A stretch of 41,975 nucleotides of DNA, from the NCBI GenBank assembly GCA_002470695.1, contig DKNM01000106.1, positions 1 to 41,975 on the forward strand. The letters run 5' to 3'. The notes beneath the pieces are model-generated. The model was not told the origin of the DNA. It saw only the letters and a list, made by a program, of their open reading frames with translations, and did not search any database. Below are positions 1 to 8,086 of this stretch, piece by piece (the stretch's first letter is position 1; each line of letters starts with the position of its first letter). The position numbers and the translations under genes are program-made. The DNA comes from Candidatus Neomicrothrix sp. UBA7388 (GTDB taxonomy: Bacteria; Actinomycetota; Acidimicrobiia; Acidimicrobiales; Poriferisodalaceae).

Positions 1-23
1 TGGAACTGGCATCGTGGCGTGGA

Positions 24-1457
24 ATGAACAAGAGCGACTCCCCTGGACTTTTCCGCGGCTGGATAGTCCTAGCGGGCTTATTCGTGACAATGGCCGTCAC
101 TTCAGGCCTCGGTTTTTATGCGCAAGGCGTCTTTTTGGATGCGCTGGTCGTTGAACAAAGTTTCAGCGTTACTGTGGCCGGCGCTGGCACAGGCGTTTTC
201 TTCGCCACTTCCGGCATAGCCGGTTATTACGCCGGAGGACTACTCGCAGCGTTCGATGCTCGTCTTGTAATGGCCGTCGGTTCTTTAATTGGCGCAATTG
301 GCCTAGCGCTCCTAGGTCAAGTGCGAGACGAACTGCAAATGTTTGGCGTCATGATCATTTTCGGAATCGGCTTTGCGCTAACAAGTCTCGTTCCAAGCTC
401 TGCAATCGTGACTCGATGGTTCGTTCGGAAACGCTCAGTTGCACTTTCAATCGCATCCAGCGGCCTGTCGCTTGGCGGAATTGTTTTTACTCCACTAGTT
501 GCCACTGTCATTGACGCTGATTCGTTGATTTATTGGGGGCCAAGACTCGCGATCTTCTTTCTCGTGGGGATGCTTCCTGCAGTTCTATTTTTGATTTACC
601 CAGCACCTGAGCCACTGGGCTTGCGACCCGATGGCGACCCACCACTGCAATCCGGAGAGCCGCCACCTGCACCTGCCGGCACGAGCTTCAAAGCTGCAGT
701 GAGGTCACGCTATTTTGTTTTGTTGTCAGTCACATTCATCCTTGTTATGGCAGCTCAAGTAGGCGCTATCCAACACACATTCAAACTGACGAAGGATCGC
801 ATAGACATCGAAACAGCGCGCACAGCGTTGATGGTGCTAAGCGGGACAAGCGTTGTTGCAAGGATTCTCGGAGGCATCGCTGCAATAAAAATCCCAGTAA
901 CCCGACTTACTGCAATTCTTATTGTTGTTCAGACTGCGGGAATAGCTGTTCTGGGCGTGGCAGATAACAGAACTATGATTTTCATCGGGACAGTGATATT
1001 AGGCACTGCTATGGGAAACCTATTGATGTTCCATCCGTTACTCCTAGCAGAAGCGTTCGGGGTCAAGGACTACCCAAGAATTTATGGACTGGGGTCCTTG
1101 TTAATGATTTTGGGAGTCGGCAGCGGACCGTTCCTGGTCGGCCTCATAAGGGATACTTCCGACTACCAGGCCGCCTTTACAACTTTGGCCGTGTTAGCAC
1201 TCTTTGGTCTCATTTTCTTGGCTATTTCGGGTAAGCCACCCCAGCTAAGTGCTGTCAGTAATTTGGGCGAGAATAAGTCGTCAAGGTTTGCCGACGTGAA
1301 TGCCGAAAGCAAAAAAACGTTAACCCCTCCACACCAACTTGATCAGCCGAGTGCAGGTCAAAAACGGAGGGTCGCCGTCGTCGACAGAGGTTCGGTTATG
1401 ACAAGCCGAGCTGCTCCACCCCGGGAATTATCGGTTCCAACGATTGAGCGCTCATAA
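24..1457 (+). CDS. MFS transporter (monocarboxylate/OFA-like)
   Basis: A 477-residue membrane protein with about twelve hydrophobic segments in two sets of six (about residues 10-205 and 228-400), joined by a Pro-rich loop near 205-225. This is the major facilitator pattern, and the N-terminus (RGWIVLAGLF) resembles MCT/OFA-type carriers of organic acids. It should sit in the inner membrane; the substrate is unknown. About 70 hydrophilic, Arg/Lys/Pro-rich residues follow the last helix, an unusually long cytoplasmic tail. The ATG at 24 overlaps a TGA (25-27), so it may be translationally coupled to a gene upstream of the window; a farther-upstream start cannot be excluded. The downstream gene is convergent. 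Confidence 0.85.
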   Translation: MNKSDSPGLFRGWIVLAGLFVTMAVTSGLGFYAQGVFLDALVVEQSFSVTVAGAGTGVFFATSGIAGYYAGGLLAAFDARLVMAVGSLIGAIGLALLGQVRDELQMFGVMIIFGIGFALTSLVPSSAIVTRWFVRKRSVALSIASSGLSLGGIVFTPLVATVIDADSLIYWGPRLAIFFLVGMLPAVLFLIYPAPEPLGLRPDGDPPLQSGEPPPAPAGTSFKAAVRSRYFVLLSVTFILVMAAQVGAIQHTFKLTKDRIDIETARTALMVLSGTSVVARILGGIAAIKIPVTRLTAILIVVQTAGIAVLGVADNRTMIFIGTVILGTAMGNLLMFHPLLLAEAFGVKDYPRIYGLGSLLMILGVGSGPFLVGLIRDTSDYQAAFTTLAVLALFGLIFLAISGKPPQLSAVSNLGENKSSRFADVNAESKKTLTPPHQLDQPSAGQKRRVAVVDRGSVMTSRAAPPRELSVPTIERS

Positions 1458-1549
1458 GACGAACCGCATAGCCGGCCGATCTAAAAGCGAAAATTGCTGC
1501 GACGGTAATTTCTTTTCATAAAAACCCTTGAGCTAGTCGCCGTCCCGGT

Positions 1550-2731
1550 TTACAACGCCGATGAGATAACTGCTGCTGCAGCGGCGGAGCCGGAACCACC
1601 AACCGGTGCCTTCATTTTAGTTAATACTGCTTCAATAGTTCCTATCGTTCCCAAGACCATAGGGGGATTGAGATGCCCCATATGTCCTATACGAAAAGCT
1701 CTACTTACGAATTCGTCTAAGCCAATTCCCAAAGTCAGCCCTGCTTCAGTTTCAGCGACTCTCCTTAGCTCGCTTGCGTCAACGTCTCCTGTGAGGACCG
1801 TCGTTACGGAATTGGACCTCGACCTAGGGTCAGCGATATTAAACGAAAGCCCATTTGGGCAACTCCATGCTTCGACAGCTGCTCTAACCGCGGACGCTAG
1901 TATCTCGTGTCTTTTCCAAACATTATCGATGCCTTCTTCAAAGAGCATGTCAAGCGCTTCGCGCATCGCCCAAAGGTGTTGGATAGGCGGGGTTCCACAA
2001 TAAATCTGGTAGTGCTGACCTGGGTTAGCTCGAGGTTCCCAATCAAAGTACCCAGTCCGAAGATCAGCACTGGCATGCGCGTGGAGCGCTTTTTCGCTCG
2101 CAAACACAAATCCGAGGCCTGGCGGTACCATGAGACCCTTCTGGGTCGCAGCAACAGTTATATCGACACCCCACTCATCATGCTCATAAGGTTCGCATCC
2201 CAGTGAAGCAATGCAGTCGACCATCAGTAGAGCCGGATGATTGGCCGCGTCCATTGCTGCTCGAATCGCGGGAATATCATTTCGTACAGATGTCGCGGTG
2301 TCGACCTGAACAACCATAATCGCGGAAATCTCGTGCCCTATATCGGCCTTTAGTCGCTCCTCAAGGCCTTCAACGCTAACCGCTTCAGGATCGGCGCCCG
2401 GCAGTACCTCAGCTTTGACCCCAGAAACCGCAGCCATTTCGCCCCAGCCAACAGCAAATGTTCCGGACTCAAGTACAAGTACCTTGTCGCCACGGGACAA
2501 CGTGTTACTAATCGCCATCTCCCATGCGCCATGACCATTGGAGACACTTATGAACACAGGTTGTTCCGTACGAGCAATTTTTTTCAGATCGTCCTGAACA
2601 CTAAATGAGACATCAATAAGTTCGCCTTCGTAAATATTTGGCATAGGACGATGCATTGCTGACAACACGCGGTCGGGAATGACCGAAGGGCCAGGAATTG
2701 ACACCATTGGACGACCGTGACTCAACGACAT
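1550..2731 (-). CDS. Class V aminotransferase (serine/alanine-glyoxylate aminotransferase family)
   Basis: A 393-residue PLP enzyme of the alanine-/serine-glyoxylate aminotransferase family. The N-terminal PGPSVIP, the SNGHGAWE loop (residues 64-71), the PLP-ring Asp in VDCIAS (D172) and the Schiff-base lysine in AATQKGLM (K198) are all in family order. The expected role is amino-group transfer to glyoxylate or a similar keto acid in the cytosol. The C-terminus ends in a Gly/Ser/Ala-rich tail (GGSGSAAAAAV) that looks dispensable. It is divergent from a class III aminotransferase, with 146 bp between them, so the two may handle related amines. The exact donor and acceptor cannot be told. Confidence 0.88.
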   Translation of the reverse strand: MSLSHGRPMVSIPGPSVIPDRVLSAMHRPMPNIYEGELIDVSFSVQDDLKKIARTEQPVFISVSNGHGAWEMAISNTLSRGDKVLVLESGTFAVGWGEMAAVSGVKAEVLPGADPEAVSVEGLEERLKADIGHEISAIMVVQVDTATSVRNDIPAIRAAMDAANHPALLMVDCIASLGCEPYEHDEWGVDITVAATQKGLMVPPGLGFVFASEKALHAHASADLRTGYFDWEPRANPGQHYQIYCGTPPIQHLWAMREALDMLFEEGIDNVWKRHEILASAVRAAVEAWSCPNGLSFNIADPRSRSNSVTTVLTGDVDASELRRVAETEAGLTLGIGLDEFVSRAFRIGHMGHLNPPMVLGTIGTIEAVLTKMKAPVGGSGSAAAAAVISSAL

Positions 2732-2745
2732 TGCGATACCTCAAC

Positions 2746-2758
2746 TAACCATAGGTTA
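2746..2758. promoter_or_regulatory. 13-bp palindrome in divergent aminotransferase promoter region
   Basis: TAACC-ATA-GGTTA is a perfect inverted repeat 15 bp upstream of the class V aminotransferase start and in the space shared with the class III gene. It could be an operator, but short palindromes arise by chance and no regulator gene is adjacent. Confidence 0.25.
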
Positions 2759-2877
2759 TTGCCGATCCTCGAAGCGTACCCTCAGCAGCCGCTGGACCTG
2801 CAAAGATGTTGTGAGTTCACTGGTCGGCGCGTTCGGTTCTAAGGTGGGGCCACGATGCGAGGAACAAAGGGGGAACA

Positions 2878-4092
2878 ATGAGCGACGCACTCCTGCATGG
2901 ATTTAGCTTTCCTAGTAAAGGAGAGTCTGACTACATCAACATTGTCAGCGCTAAGGATTGCACGTTAATAGACAATCGAGGCAAACAATATATAGATGGA
3001 ATGGCGAGTCTTTGGTTGTGTCAGATAGGTCACGCGAACGCAACCGTTGTCAACGCAATAAAGACCCAGCTCGACCAACTTCAGACCTACAACACATTCG
3101 ACCCATTCACTAATACCCCCGCCAGTGAAGCGGCTGATGCAATCAGAAAAGTCAGTCCCCACCCTCATGGAAGAGTCTTTCTCGGGTGTTCCGGGTCCGA
3201 AGCCGTGGACAGCGCATTAAAGTTTGCACGCTTATTTCATCAACGACGCGGAGACCACGAGCGACAAATAATAATTCGTCGGACGTCCGGCTACCACGGA
3301 GTTAACGTTGGTGGAACCAGTGTTCAAGGAATCGAAGCAAACCGAATCGGCTGGGGTGACTTATTACCTCACGTCATAGAAATACCGAACGACGACATTG
3401 AGGAAGCTGCAACTCTGTTCGCGAAACACGGATCTCAAATCGCGGGAGTTATTTGCGAACCTGTCCAGGGAGCGGGCGGCGTCATCATGCCCCCTGACGG
3501 CTACCTTGCCGGGTTACGGAGGCTGTGCGACCAGCATGGCTCCCTACTGATATTCGACGAAGTGATCTGCGGTTTTGGCAGAACCGGACAGTGGTTCGCA
3601 AGCCAAACCTTTGACGTTACGCCCGACATGTTGACCTTCGCCAAGGGAGTTACATCTGGCTACGTACCGTTATCGGGTGTCATACTCTCCGAAGAGTTGG
3701 CAAATGAGCTCACTGATGACGAGACCGTAAAACTGATGCATGGGTATACATACTCTGGACATCCCACAGCTTCGGCCGCAGCAATCGCCAATCTCGAAGT
3801 AATAGAGAATGAAGCTCTCGTTGCTCGATCCAGACATATCGGACAAAAAATGGAATCCGGATTCGCTGCTCTACTCGGGGACGGCACTATCGAAAGCTAC
3901 CGAGGTATTGGCGGTATATGGGCCTGTGAAATTGGTGAGGATTCAATAGCCGCAAGAAACAACATGATCGACAAAGGCGTTGTTTGTCGGGGCATAGGCC
4001 AAGCTCTTGCTTTCTGCCCGCCGCTAATTATCAGCGATTCTGAGATCGGGACCATCTTCGACACGCTTAGTGAGGTTCTTGAAGCGAGGTAA
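2878..4092 (+). CDS. Class III aminotransferase (omega-amino acid/amine:pyruvate type)
   Basis: A 404-residue fold-type I PLP enzyme. Visible are the phosphate-binding GCSGSEAVDSAL (103-114), SGYHG (137-141), the PLP-ring Asp in IFDEVICGFGRTG (D227) and the Schiff-base lysine in FAKGVTSGYVPLSG (K256). This is the omega-transaminase pattern (beta-alanine, taurine, putrescine or similar amine with pyruvate or glyoxylate as acceptor); substrate not determinable. The start follows a purine-rich ribosome site (AAAGGGGG) a few bases before ATG 2878. It is divergent from the class V aminotransferase and convergent with chorismate mutase. Confidence 0.88.
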   Translation: MSDALLHGFSFPSKGESDYINIVSAKDCTLIDNRGKQYIDGMASLWLCQIGHANATVVNAIKTQLDQLQTYNTFDPFTNTPASEAADAIRKVSPHPHGRVFLGCSGSEAVDSALKFARLFHQRRGDHERQIIIRRTSGYHGVNVGGTSVQGIEANRIGWGDLLPHVIEIPNDDIEEAATLFAKHGSQIAGVICEPVQGAGGVIMPPDGYLAGLRRLCDQHGSLLIFDEVICGFGRTGQWFASQTFDVTPDMLTFAKGVTSGYVPLSGVILSEELANELTDDETVKLMHGYTYSGHPTASAAAIANLEVIENEALVARSRHIGQKMESGFAALLGDGTIESYRGIGGIWACEIGEDSIAARNNMIDKGVVCRGIGQALAFCPPLIISDSEIGTIFDTLSEVLEAR

Positions 4093-4119
4093 CGAGGAAC
4101 TCGCCAATTACCGGCTTAT

Positions 4120-4407
4120 CTAGCTGGGCTCTTCGGCGATACGTTCATGGTGGTGAATCACCTCATCGATGATGAATCGCAGAAACTTCTCCGAAAATTC
4201 AGGGTCTAAGCCAGCTTCCTCCGCCAGGTTACGAAGGCGTTTAACTTGTTGCGCCTCGCGGCCAGGGTCGGCAGCGGGCATTCCCGCCTGCGCTTTGTAG
4301 TGCCCGACAGCCTGAGTAATTCGAAATCGTTCTGCGAGCATATGAATCAGCGCAGCGTCTATGTTGTCGATGCTCTGCCTGTATTGGGCAAGTTGATCGT
4401 CACTCAT
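4120..4407 (-). CDS. Chorismate mutase, AroQ class
   Basis: A 95-residue all-alpha protein matching the AroQ fold. The E. coli-type active-site residues are in place: R10, R27, K38, D47, R50 and E51, with the spacing of R11, R28, K39, D48, R51 and E52 of the E. coli P-protein mutase domain. It converts chorismate to prephenate for Phe/Tyr synthesis in the cytosol. It is a stand-alone mutase with no fused prephenate dehydratase or DAHP synthase, and no other aromatic pathway gene lies nearby. It stands convergent with the aminotransferase and divergent from the acetyltransferase. Confidence 0.85.
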   Translation of the reverse strand: MSDDQLAQYRQSIDNIDAALIHMLAERFRITQAVGHYKAQAGMPAADPGREAQQVKRLRNLAEEAGLDPEFSEKFLRFIIDEVIHHHERIAEEPS

Positions 4408-4506
4408 CGTTTAAGTTTCTAGTCGCTGAGCAGCCAGCCAGCATTCGTTTAATGAAGATCCTTAAACTTTGTCCGAAATTCACATCCCATGGGTGAGGCC
4501 ACAGCT

Positions 4507-5004
4507 ATGACAAAAGTAAGTATTCGCTTTGCAGAATCGACTGATGCGGAAACAATTTTTGACTTTATTAATGCACTTGCGGAATACGAACGCGAACCAG
4601 ACGCAGTTGAAACAACCATTTCCACAATTCGGAAACAGTTAGATTCGACGCCCGCACCATTTGAATGCCTTATTGCGGAAAGCAAAGACGGGCCACAAGG
4701 CTTCGCTCTTTTTTTTCACAACTATTCGACCTGGCGAGGCAAGCAAGGGATTTATCTTGAAGATCTATTCGTTCCGGAACAACATCGCGGTCAAGGCATC
4801 GGTAAATTACTACTCGCTACGTTGGCCAAAATTGCCGTGGAACGCGATTGTCCACGACTTGAGTGGTCAGTTCTGGATTGGAATCAACCCGCTATCGACT
4901 TTTACGAATCACTTGGAACAACAGTTATGCGCGACTGGCTCCCGTGCAGAATTGATGACATCAACCTCAGCGAGATAGCGCTTCAGGGAACTACGGTCAG
5001 TTAG
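4507..5004 (+). CDS. GNAT acetyltransferase, spermidine/spermine N1-acetyltransferase-like
   Basis: A 165-residue GNAT protein. Motif A is EQHRGQGIGKLL (about 91-102), preceded by IYLEDLFV and followed by WSVLDWNQPAIDFYESLG. This combination closely resembles the SSAT/thialysine acetyltransferase group, which acetylates polyamines or lysine-like small amines with acetyl-CoA. I chose ATG 4507 because GGTGAGG lies 8 bases before it; an in-frame ATG at 4489 would add six residues and lacks a clear site. The next gene begins two bases after the stop, so the two are probably cotranscribed. Substrate is inferred from resemblance only. Confidence 0.8.
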   Translation: MTKVSIRFAESTDAETIFDFINALAEYEREPDAVETTISTIRKQLDSTPAPFECLIAESKDGPQGFALFFHNYSTWRGKQGIYLEDLFVPEQHRGQGIGKLLLATLAKIAVERDCPRLEWSVLDWNQPAIDFYESLGTTVMRDWLPCRIDDINLSEIALQGTTVS

Positions 5005-5006
5005 CG

Positions 5007-6194
5007 ATGACAGACGAATACACTCTCAAAGGGAAAGTTGCCGTCGTAGGTGTCGGAGAAACGACGTACTTCAAACACGGGCAATCCCCAGATCCAGAAT
5101 TCGTGTTGGTTCTTAAAGCGATCCTTGCGGCATGCGAAGACGCAGGACTAGATCCAAAAGAAATCGACGGATTCTGCTCATATTCTAATGACCGAAATGA
5201 TCCCCCTCGAATTGCTAACGCGCTCGGTATTCCTGAGCTTAGGTACTCAAATATGCAATGGACCAGCGGCGGAGGCGGAGCGGCAGGAGCGGTCCAAAAC
5301 GCAGCTGCCGCGATAGTTTCGGGGTCTGCTAACGCAGTTGTTGCTTATCGGGGACTAGCTCAGGGGCAGTTCGGACGCTTCGGGCGCAGCGGCGGATCTC
5401 GACCCATAAGCGGACCAGCTGCGTACACATTGCCATACGGAATGATGAGCGCCGCCCAGATGTATGCGATGAGGACCACGAGATTCATGCACGAATATGG
5501 AGTTGGAAGAAGTGCAATGCGGGCGATTGCTATGGCCTGCTATCACCACGCTCAAAACAACCCAAGAGCGGTGATGCAAGGCCGCACTTTGGACGAGGAG
5601 ACCTACGACGCTTCGCGTTGGATTACCGAACCATATCGACTCTTCGATTGCTGCCTCGAGAATGACGGTGCCGCAGCAATCATTGTTACTCGGACCGATC
5701 GAGCACGCGACCTCGCTAAGAATCCCGTAGTTATTTTAGGAGCCCAACAAAGTGGTGGTCATCGCTCAGGCGCTACCGCAGAAAACATGACCGACTACGT
5801 GACCTCAAGCTTTAAGCCCGCAGTTAAACACCTGTACCAGCAAGCAGGGGTGACACCGAGCGACATCGACGTAGTGCAAAGCTACGAAAACTTCACCGGT
5901 GGAGTGGTTATGAGTCTCATTGAGCACGGGTTATGCACATATGAAAATGCTGATGAGGTCCTTACATTTGACAACTTGCGTGCCGACGGAGGAAGTTTGC
6001 CTCTCAATACAAGCGGCGGAAACCTAGCTGAGTGCTATATGCATGGCTTAGGCCTCCAAATCGAGGCCGTTCGGCAACTTCGCGGAGAATCACCCAATCA
6101 AGTTCCAGGTGCCAAAGTCGCGCTCGCCAATGCAGGTCCGATGGTGCCTGTCGCGTCCACAGCCCTTTACGGCACCGAGGAGGCACTCGGATGA
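5007..6194 (+). CDS. Thiolase-like/lipid-transfer protein (SCP-x/Ltp2 type) lacking the thiolase Cys
   Basis: A 395-residue thiolase-superfamily protein. The fold markers are present (KVAVVGVGETTYFKH at 9-23, ACEDAGLDPKEIDG, CLENDGAAAIIVT, SGGNLAECYMHGLG), but where a true thiolase carries its nucleophilic Cys the sequence reads WTSGGGGAAG (85-94). It therefore probably does not do classical thiolysis; Ltp2-like retro-aldolases acting on CoA thioesters are the nearest described case. Its ATGA stop/start overlap with the DUF35 gene matches the usual pairing in which both proteins form one complex. The gene follows the acetyltransferase by two bases. Confidence 0.85.
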   Translation: MTDEYTLKGKVAVVGVGETTYFKHGQSPDPEFVLVLKAILAACEDAGLDPKEIDGFCSYSNDRNDPPRIANALGIPELRYSNMQWTSGGGGAAGAVQNAAAAIVSGSANAVVAYRGLAQGQFGRFGRSGGSRPISGPAAYTLPYGMMSAAQMYAMRTTRFMHEYGVGRSAMRAIAMACYHHAQNNPRAVMQGRTLDEETYDASRWITEPYRLFDCCLENDGAAAIIVTRTDRARDLAKNPVVILGAQQSGGHRSGATAENMTDYVTSSFKPAVKHLYQQAGVTPSDIDVVQSYENFTGGVVMSLIEHGLCTYENADEVLTFDNLRADGGSLPLNTSGGNLAECYMHGLGLQIEAVRQLRGESPNQVPGAKVALANAGPMVPVASTALYGTEEALG

Positions 6195-6640
6195 GTCGAT
6201 CAACTGACGAAGCCCATCTACCCGGATTAAGACAACCAGTTGCAGCAAATGACGGGCTCGATGCTCCATTTTGGGAAGGGACTAAAGATCATGAGCTCAA
6301 AGTGCAGCAATGCGACGACTGTGGCACTCACCAATGGGGCCCTGAATGGATGTGCCACTCGTGTAACTCCCTGGCCGTTAGCTGGGTCACGATTGAGCCA
6401 GTTGGTGAAATTTATAGCTGGCAACGCCCCCACCACCCAGTGCACAGCGCACTCTCAGACCGCGGCCCCTACATCATCGTCCTAATCGAATTGCCTCACG
6501 CCAGCGGAATTCGCATGGTCGGCAATCTACTCGGCGATCCAATGCAGACCATTGAGATTGGTGCACCGGTATCAGCAGTATTTGAAGATCGTCAAGGTGA
6601 TCCAAATTTCACTTTGGTTCAATGGGAAATAGCTGACTAG
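6191..6640 (+). CDS. DUF35 Zn-ribbon/OB-fold protein, thiolase partner
   Basis: A 149-residue protein with a rubredoxin-like zinc ribbon (C41-x2-C44 ... C55-x2-C58, in CDDCGTHQWGPEWMCHSC) followed by a beta-rich OB fold. Such ChsH2/DUF35 proteins act as subunits of thiolase-like aldolases or acyl-CoA hydratases. The start ATG 6191 overlaps the TGA of the thiolase gene (ATGA), which decides the start; the frame is open farther upstream, but that part lies antisense-free inside the thiolase gene and has no family sequence. The N-terminal PVAANDGLDAPFWEGTKDHELKVQQC is typical of the family. Confidence 0.88.
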   Translation: MSRSTDEAHLPGLRQPVAANDGLDAPFWEGTKDHELKVQQCDDCGTHQWGPEWMCHSCNSLAVSWVTIEPVGEIYSWQRPHHPVHSALSDRGPYIIVLIELPHASGIRMVGNLLGDPMQTIEIGAPVSAVFEDRQGDPNFTLVQWEIAD

Positions 6641-6823
6641 TCATTACCGCCGAACTCCCAAAATTGCTTTTCGCCTAGGACCTTTGAACAAAAGGCGCTC
6701 CTCTGCACAACCTTTAGCATTTGGCGCTCGAAACCCAGACTTCACAATTCGGATATCTAATAGAAAAGTGTCGAGCGTAATCTTTTAACTCGATGACCAA
6801 ACAAAGTTAAGGAGAGCGGCTTA

Positions 6824-6960
6824 TGAGAAAAAAAGAAACTTATAGGCTTCAACAAATAAGCCAAAGAGTTAAAAACCCTCATAATTGGCAGACTTTTCTT
6901 TGGGATCCCGAACTTGAGCGAAAACGTGCCAATGCCTGGTTGCAGAGCTACTTCCGATAG
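6824..6960 (+). CDS. Small Lys/Trp-rich ORF (about 45 residues) with possible -1 slippery site
   Basis: A strong ribosome site (AAGGAGAG, 6810-6817) precedes ATG 6824. By my count of the A-run the ATG frame (MRKKKLIGFNK) stops after 11 codons, while the -1 frame is open to TAG 6958-6960 and reads ETYRLQQISQRVKNP...WLQSYFR, basic and tryptophan-containing like a real small protein. The junction is A-AAA-AAG (6829-6835), a classical -1 slippery heptamer. A 5-bp hairpin (GGCTT 6845-6849 / AAGCC 6858-6862) starts 9 bases later. Either frameshifting or slippage joins the frames, or the homopolymer is one A short in the sequence (or in my reading), in which case this is a plain 45-residue ORF. No family recognised. 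Confidence 0.45.
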
Positions 6961-6982
6961 CTAGCTATTCTTTCCAAAAAGC

Positions 6983-7013
6983 AGTGACGGCCGGCATAGA
7001 ACCGACCGTCACT
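6983..7013 (-). terminator. Intrinsic terminator after the Dyp peroxidase gene
   Basis: A 12-bp stem with one mismatch (AGTGACGGCCGG 6983-6994 against CCGACCGTCACT 7002-7013) and a 7-base loop. On the minus strand it is followed by GCTTTTT, giving a U-tract, and it lies 25 bases past the peroxidase stop. It may also serve the small plus-strand ORF in front of it, though that side has no good U-tract. Confidence 0.7.
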
Positions 7014-7038
7014 TGCTTAACTAATAACTGAAGTCAAC

Positions 7039-7968
7039 TCAACCAGTTATTGCATCCAAGGTCTCTTCGCTTGGAGCGAAGTAAAAGGATCCCGACGCAG
7101 GGTTCGAATAATCCGTGATGGCATCCCGGACGCCATTCGCATCGTCGAGGCCGTACATCAAACGAAGGCGCTCCCTCAAAGGGGCCTGATCCTTACAAAA
7201 GGCCATGAAGTAGAGGCCAACGGTGCCATCGTGAAAGGCATACGGAGTTGAGCGACGTGCGATCTCATTCCGCTTCGATGAACTTTCATTTCCATGATTT
7301 CCATCTTCGCGAAGCTCCACGTGGCTCAGATGGCTGTAAGCCTCTTGTCCATCTGTCTTGTCGGTTTCTGGGAGCTTTTTACGGCCAAAATTCTTTTCTT
7401 GCTGATCAACCGACAGCGCATTCCAGGAATCGAGGTCGTGAACCCATCGCTGAGCGATGATATGACTGCCACCAGCGCCAGGATCACCCTCGGCAACAAC
7501 GGCAACCGCAGGCTGATCTTCATCAGCGGGGTTACCGGTACCGTCTTTGAAGCCCGTCATATCCCATGAGTCTCCATAGATGAAGGTAGGAGTTTCGCGA
7601 GCTACGGCCATGTGACCTTCGAGAGCCGAACGCGCTTCGTACTGCGCTTTCCAAACCTTGTCTTTGTCGTCATGATTCAACCAAAGAAGAAGCTCTTCTT
7701 GGGTTCCTTTAGCTTGACGTCCTGATCCATCGTCAGACTCAACGGTTTGATAAGCCTGAAAATCTTCAGGCACATCGTCAGTTAGCTCTGGCAAGAGGCC
7801 AGGGCCAAATCCAAGAGTGAGGTTGATTTCGTCAGCTGCGCATGCGGCCCGAAGGTCATTCAGTGCTGATTTGATCACATTCAAGTCCGCACCCTCAGTG
7901 CGGCTCAAATGCACGTACCACTGATTCTGACCCATCCCATTAAAAATGGCTCTTTGAGGTGTCGCCAT
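7039..7968 (-). CDS. Dyp-type heme peroxidase
   Basis: A 309-residue dye-decolourising peroxidase, near the usual length of the YfeX-like bacterial class. The signature GFKDGTGN (139-146) holds the catalytic Asp D142; SHVEL (H216) is the likely heme ligand, and RRSTPY (about 238-243) supplies the distal Arg. It uses hydrogen peroxide to oxidise varied substrates in the cytosol, sometimes inside encapsulins; no encapsulin gene or obvious cargo tail is seen. No signal peptide. AAGGAG lies five bases before the ATG (complement of 7974-7979). It is divergent from selenoprotein A, so the two may respond to oxidants together. Confidence 0.92.
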   Translation of the reverse strand: MATPQRAIFNGMGQNQWYVHLSRTEGADLNVIKSALNDLRAACAADEINLTLGFGPGLLPELTDDVPEDFQAYQTVESDDGSGRQAKGTQEELLLWLNHDDKDKVWKAQYEARSALEGHMAVARETPTFIYGDSWDMTGFKDGTGNPADEDQPAVAVVAEGDPGAGGSHIIAQRWVHDLDSWNALSVDQQEKNFGRKKLPETDKTDGQEAYSHLSHVELREDGNHGNESSSKRNEIARRSTPYAFHDGTVGLYFMAFCKDQAPLRERLRLMYGLDDANGVRDAITDYSNPASGSFYFAPSEETLDAITG

Positions 7969-8024
7969 CTGTACTCCTTCGTGCTTTTAGAGATGTACTG
8001 GATCGTAGGCTACTGGGCGGCGCT

Positions 8025-8054
8025 TTGACAGACCAAGCCAAACAAATCTTTGAT
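8025..8054 (+). promoter_or_regulatory. Candidate sigma-70-type promoter for selenoprotein A
   Basis: TTGACA (8025-8030) is a perfect -35 hexamer, with an 18-base spacer to TTTGAT (8049-8054, four of six matches to the -10 consensus). It lies about 30 bases before ATG 8087, giving a short leader. The TTGACA and the position support it; the weak -10 keeps confidence moderate. Confidence 0.4.
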
Positions 8055-8086
8055 GAATCGTTGGATTAAATGCCAAGATACAAGTC

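Noticed and set aside
4489..4506. Six-residue N-terminal extension of the GNAT protein
   Set aside because: The bases in this stretch contain the ribosome site (GGTGAGG) for the ATG at 4507, so the shorter start is preferred.
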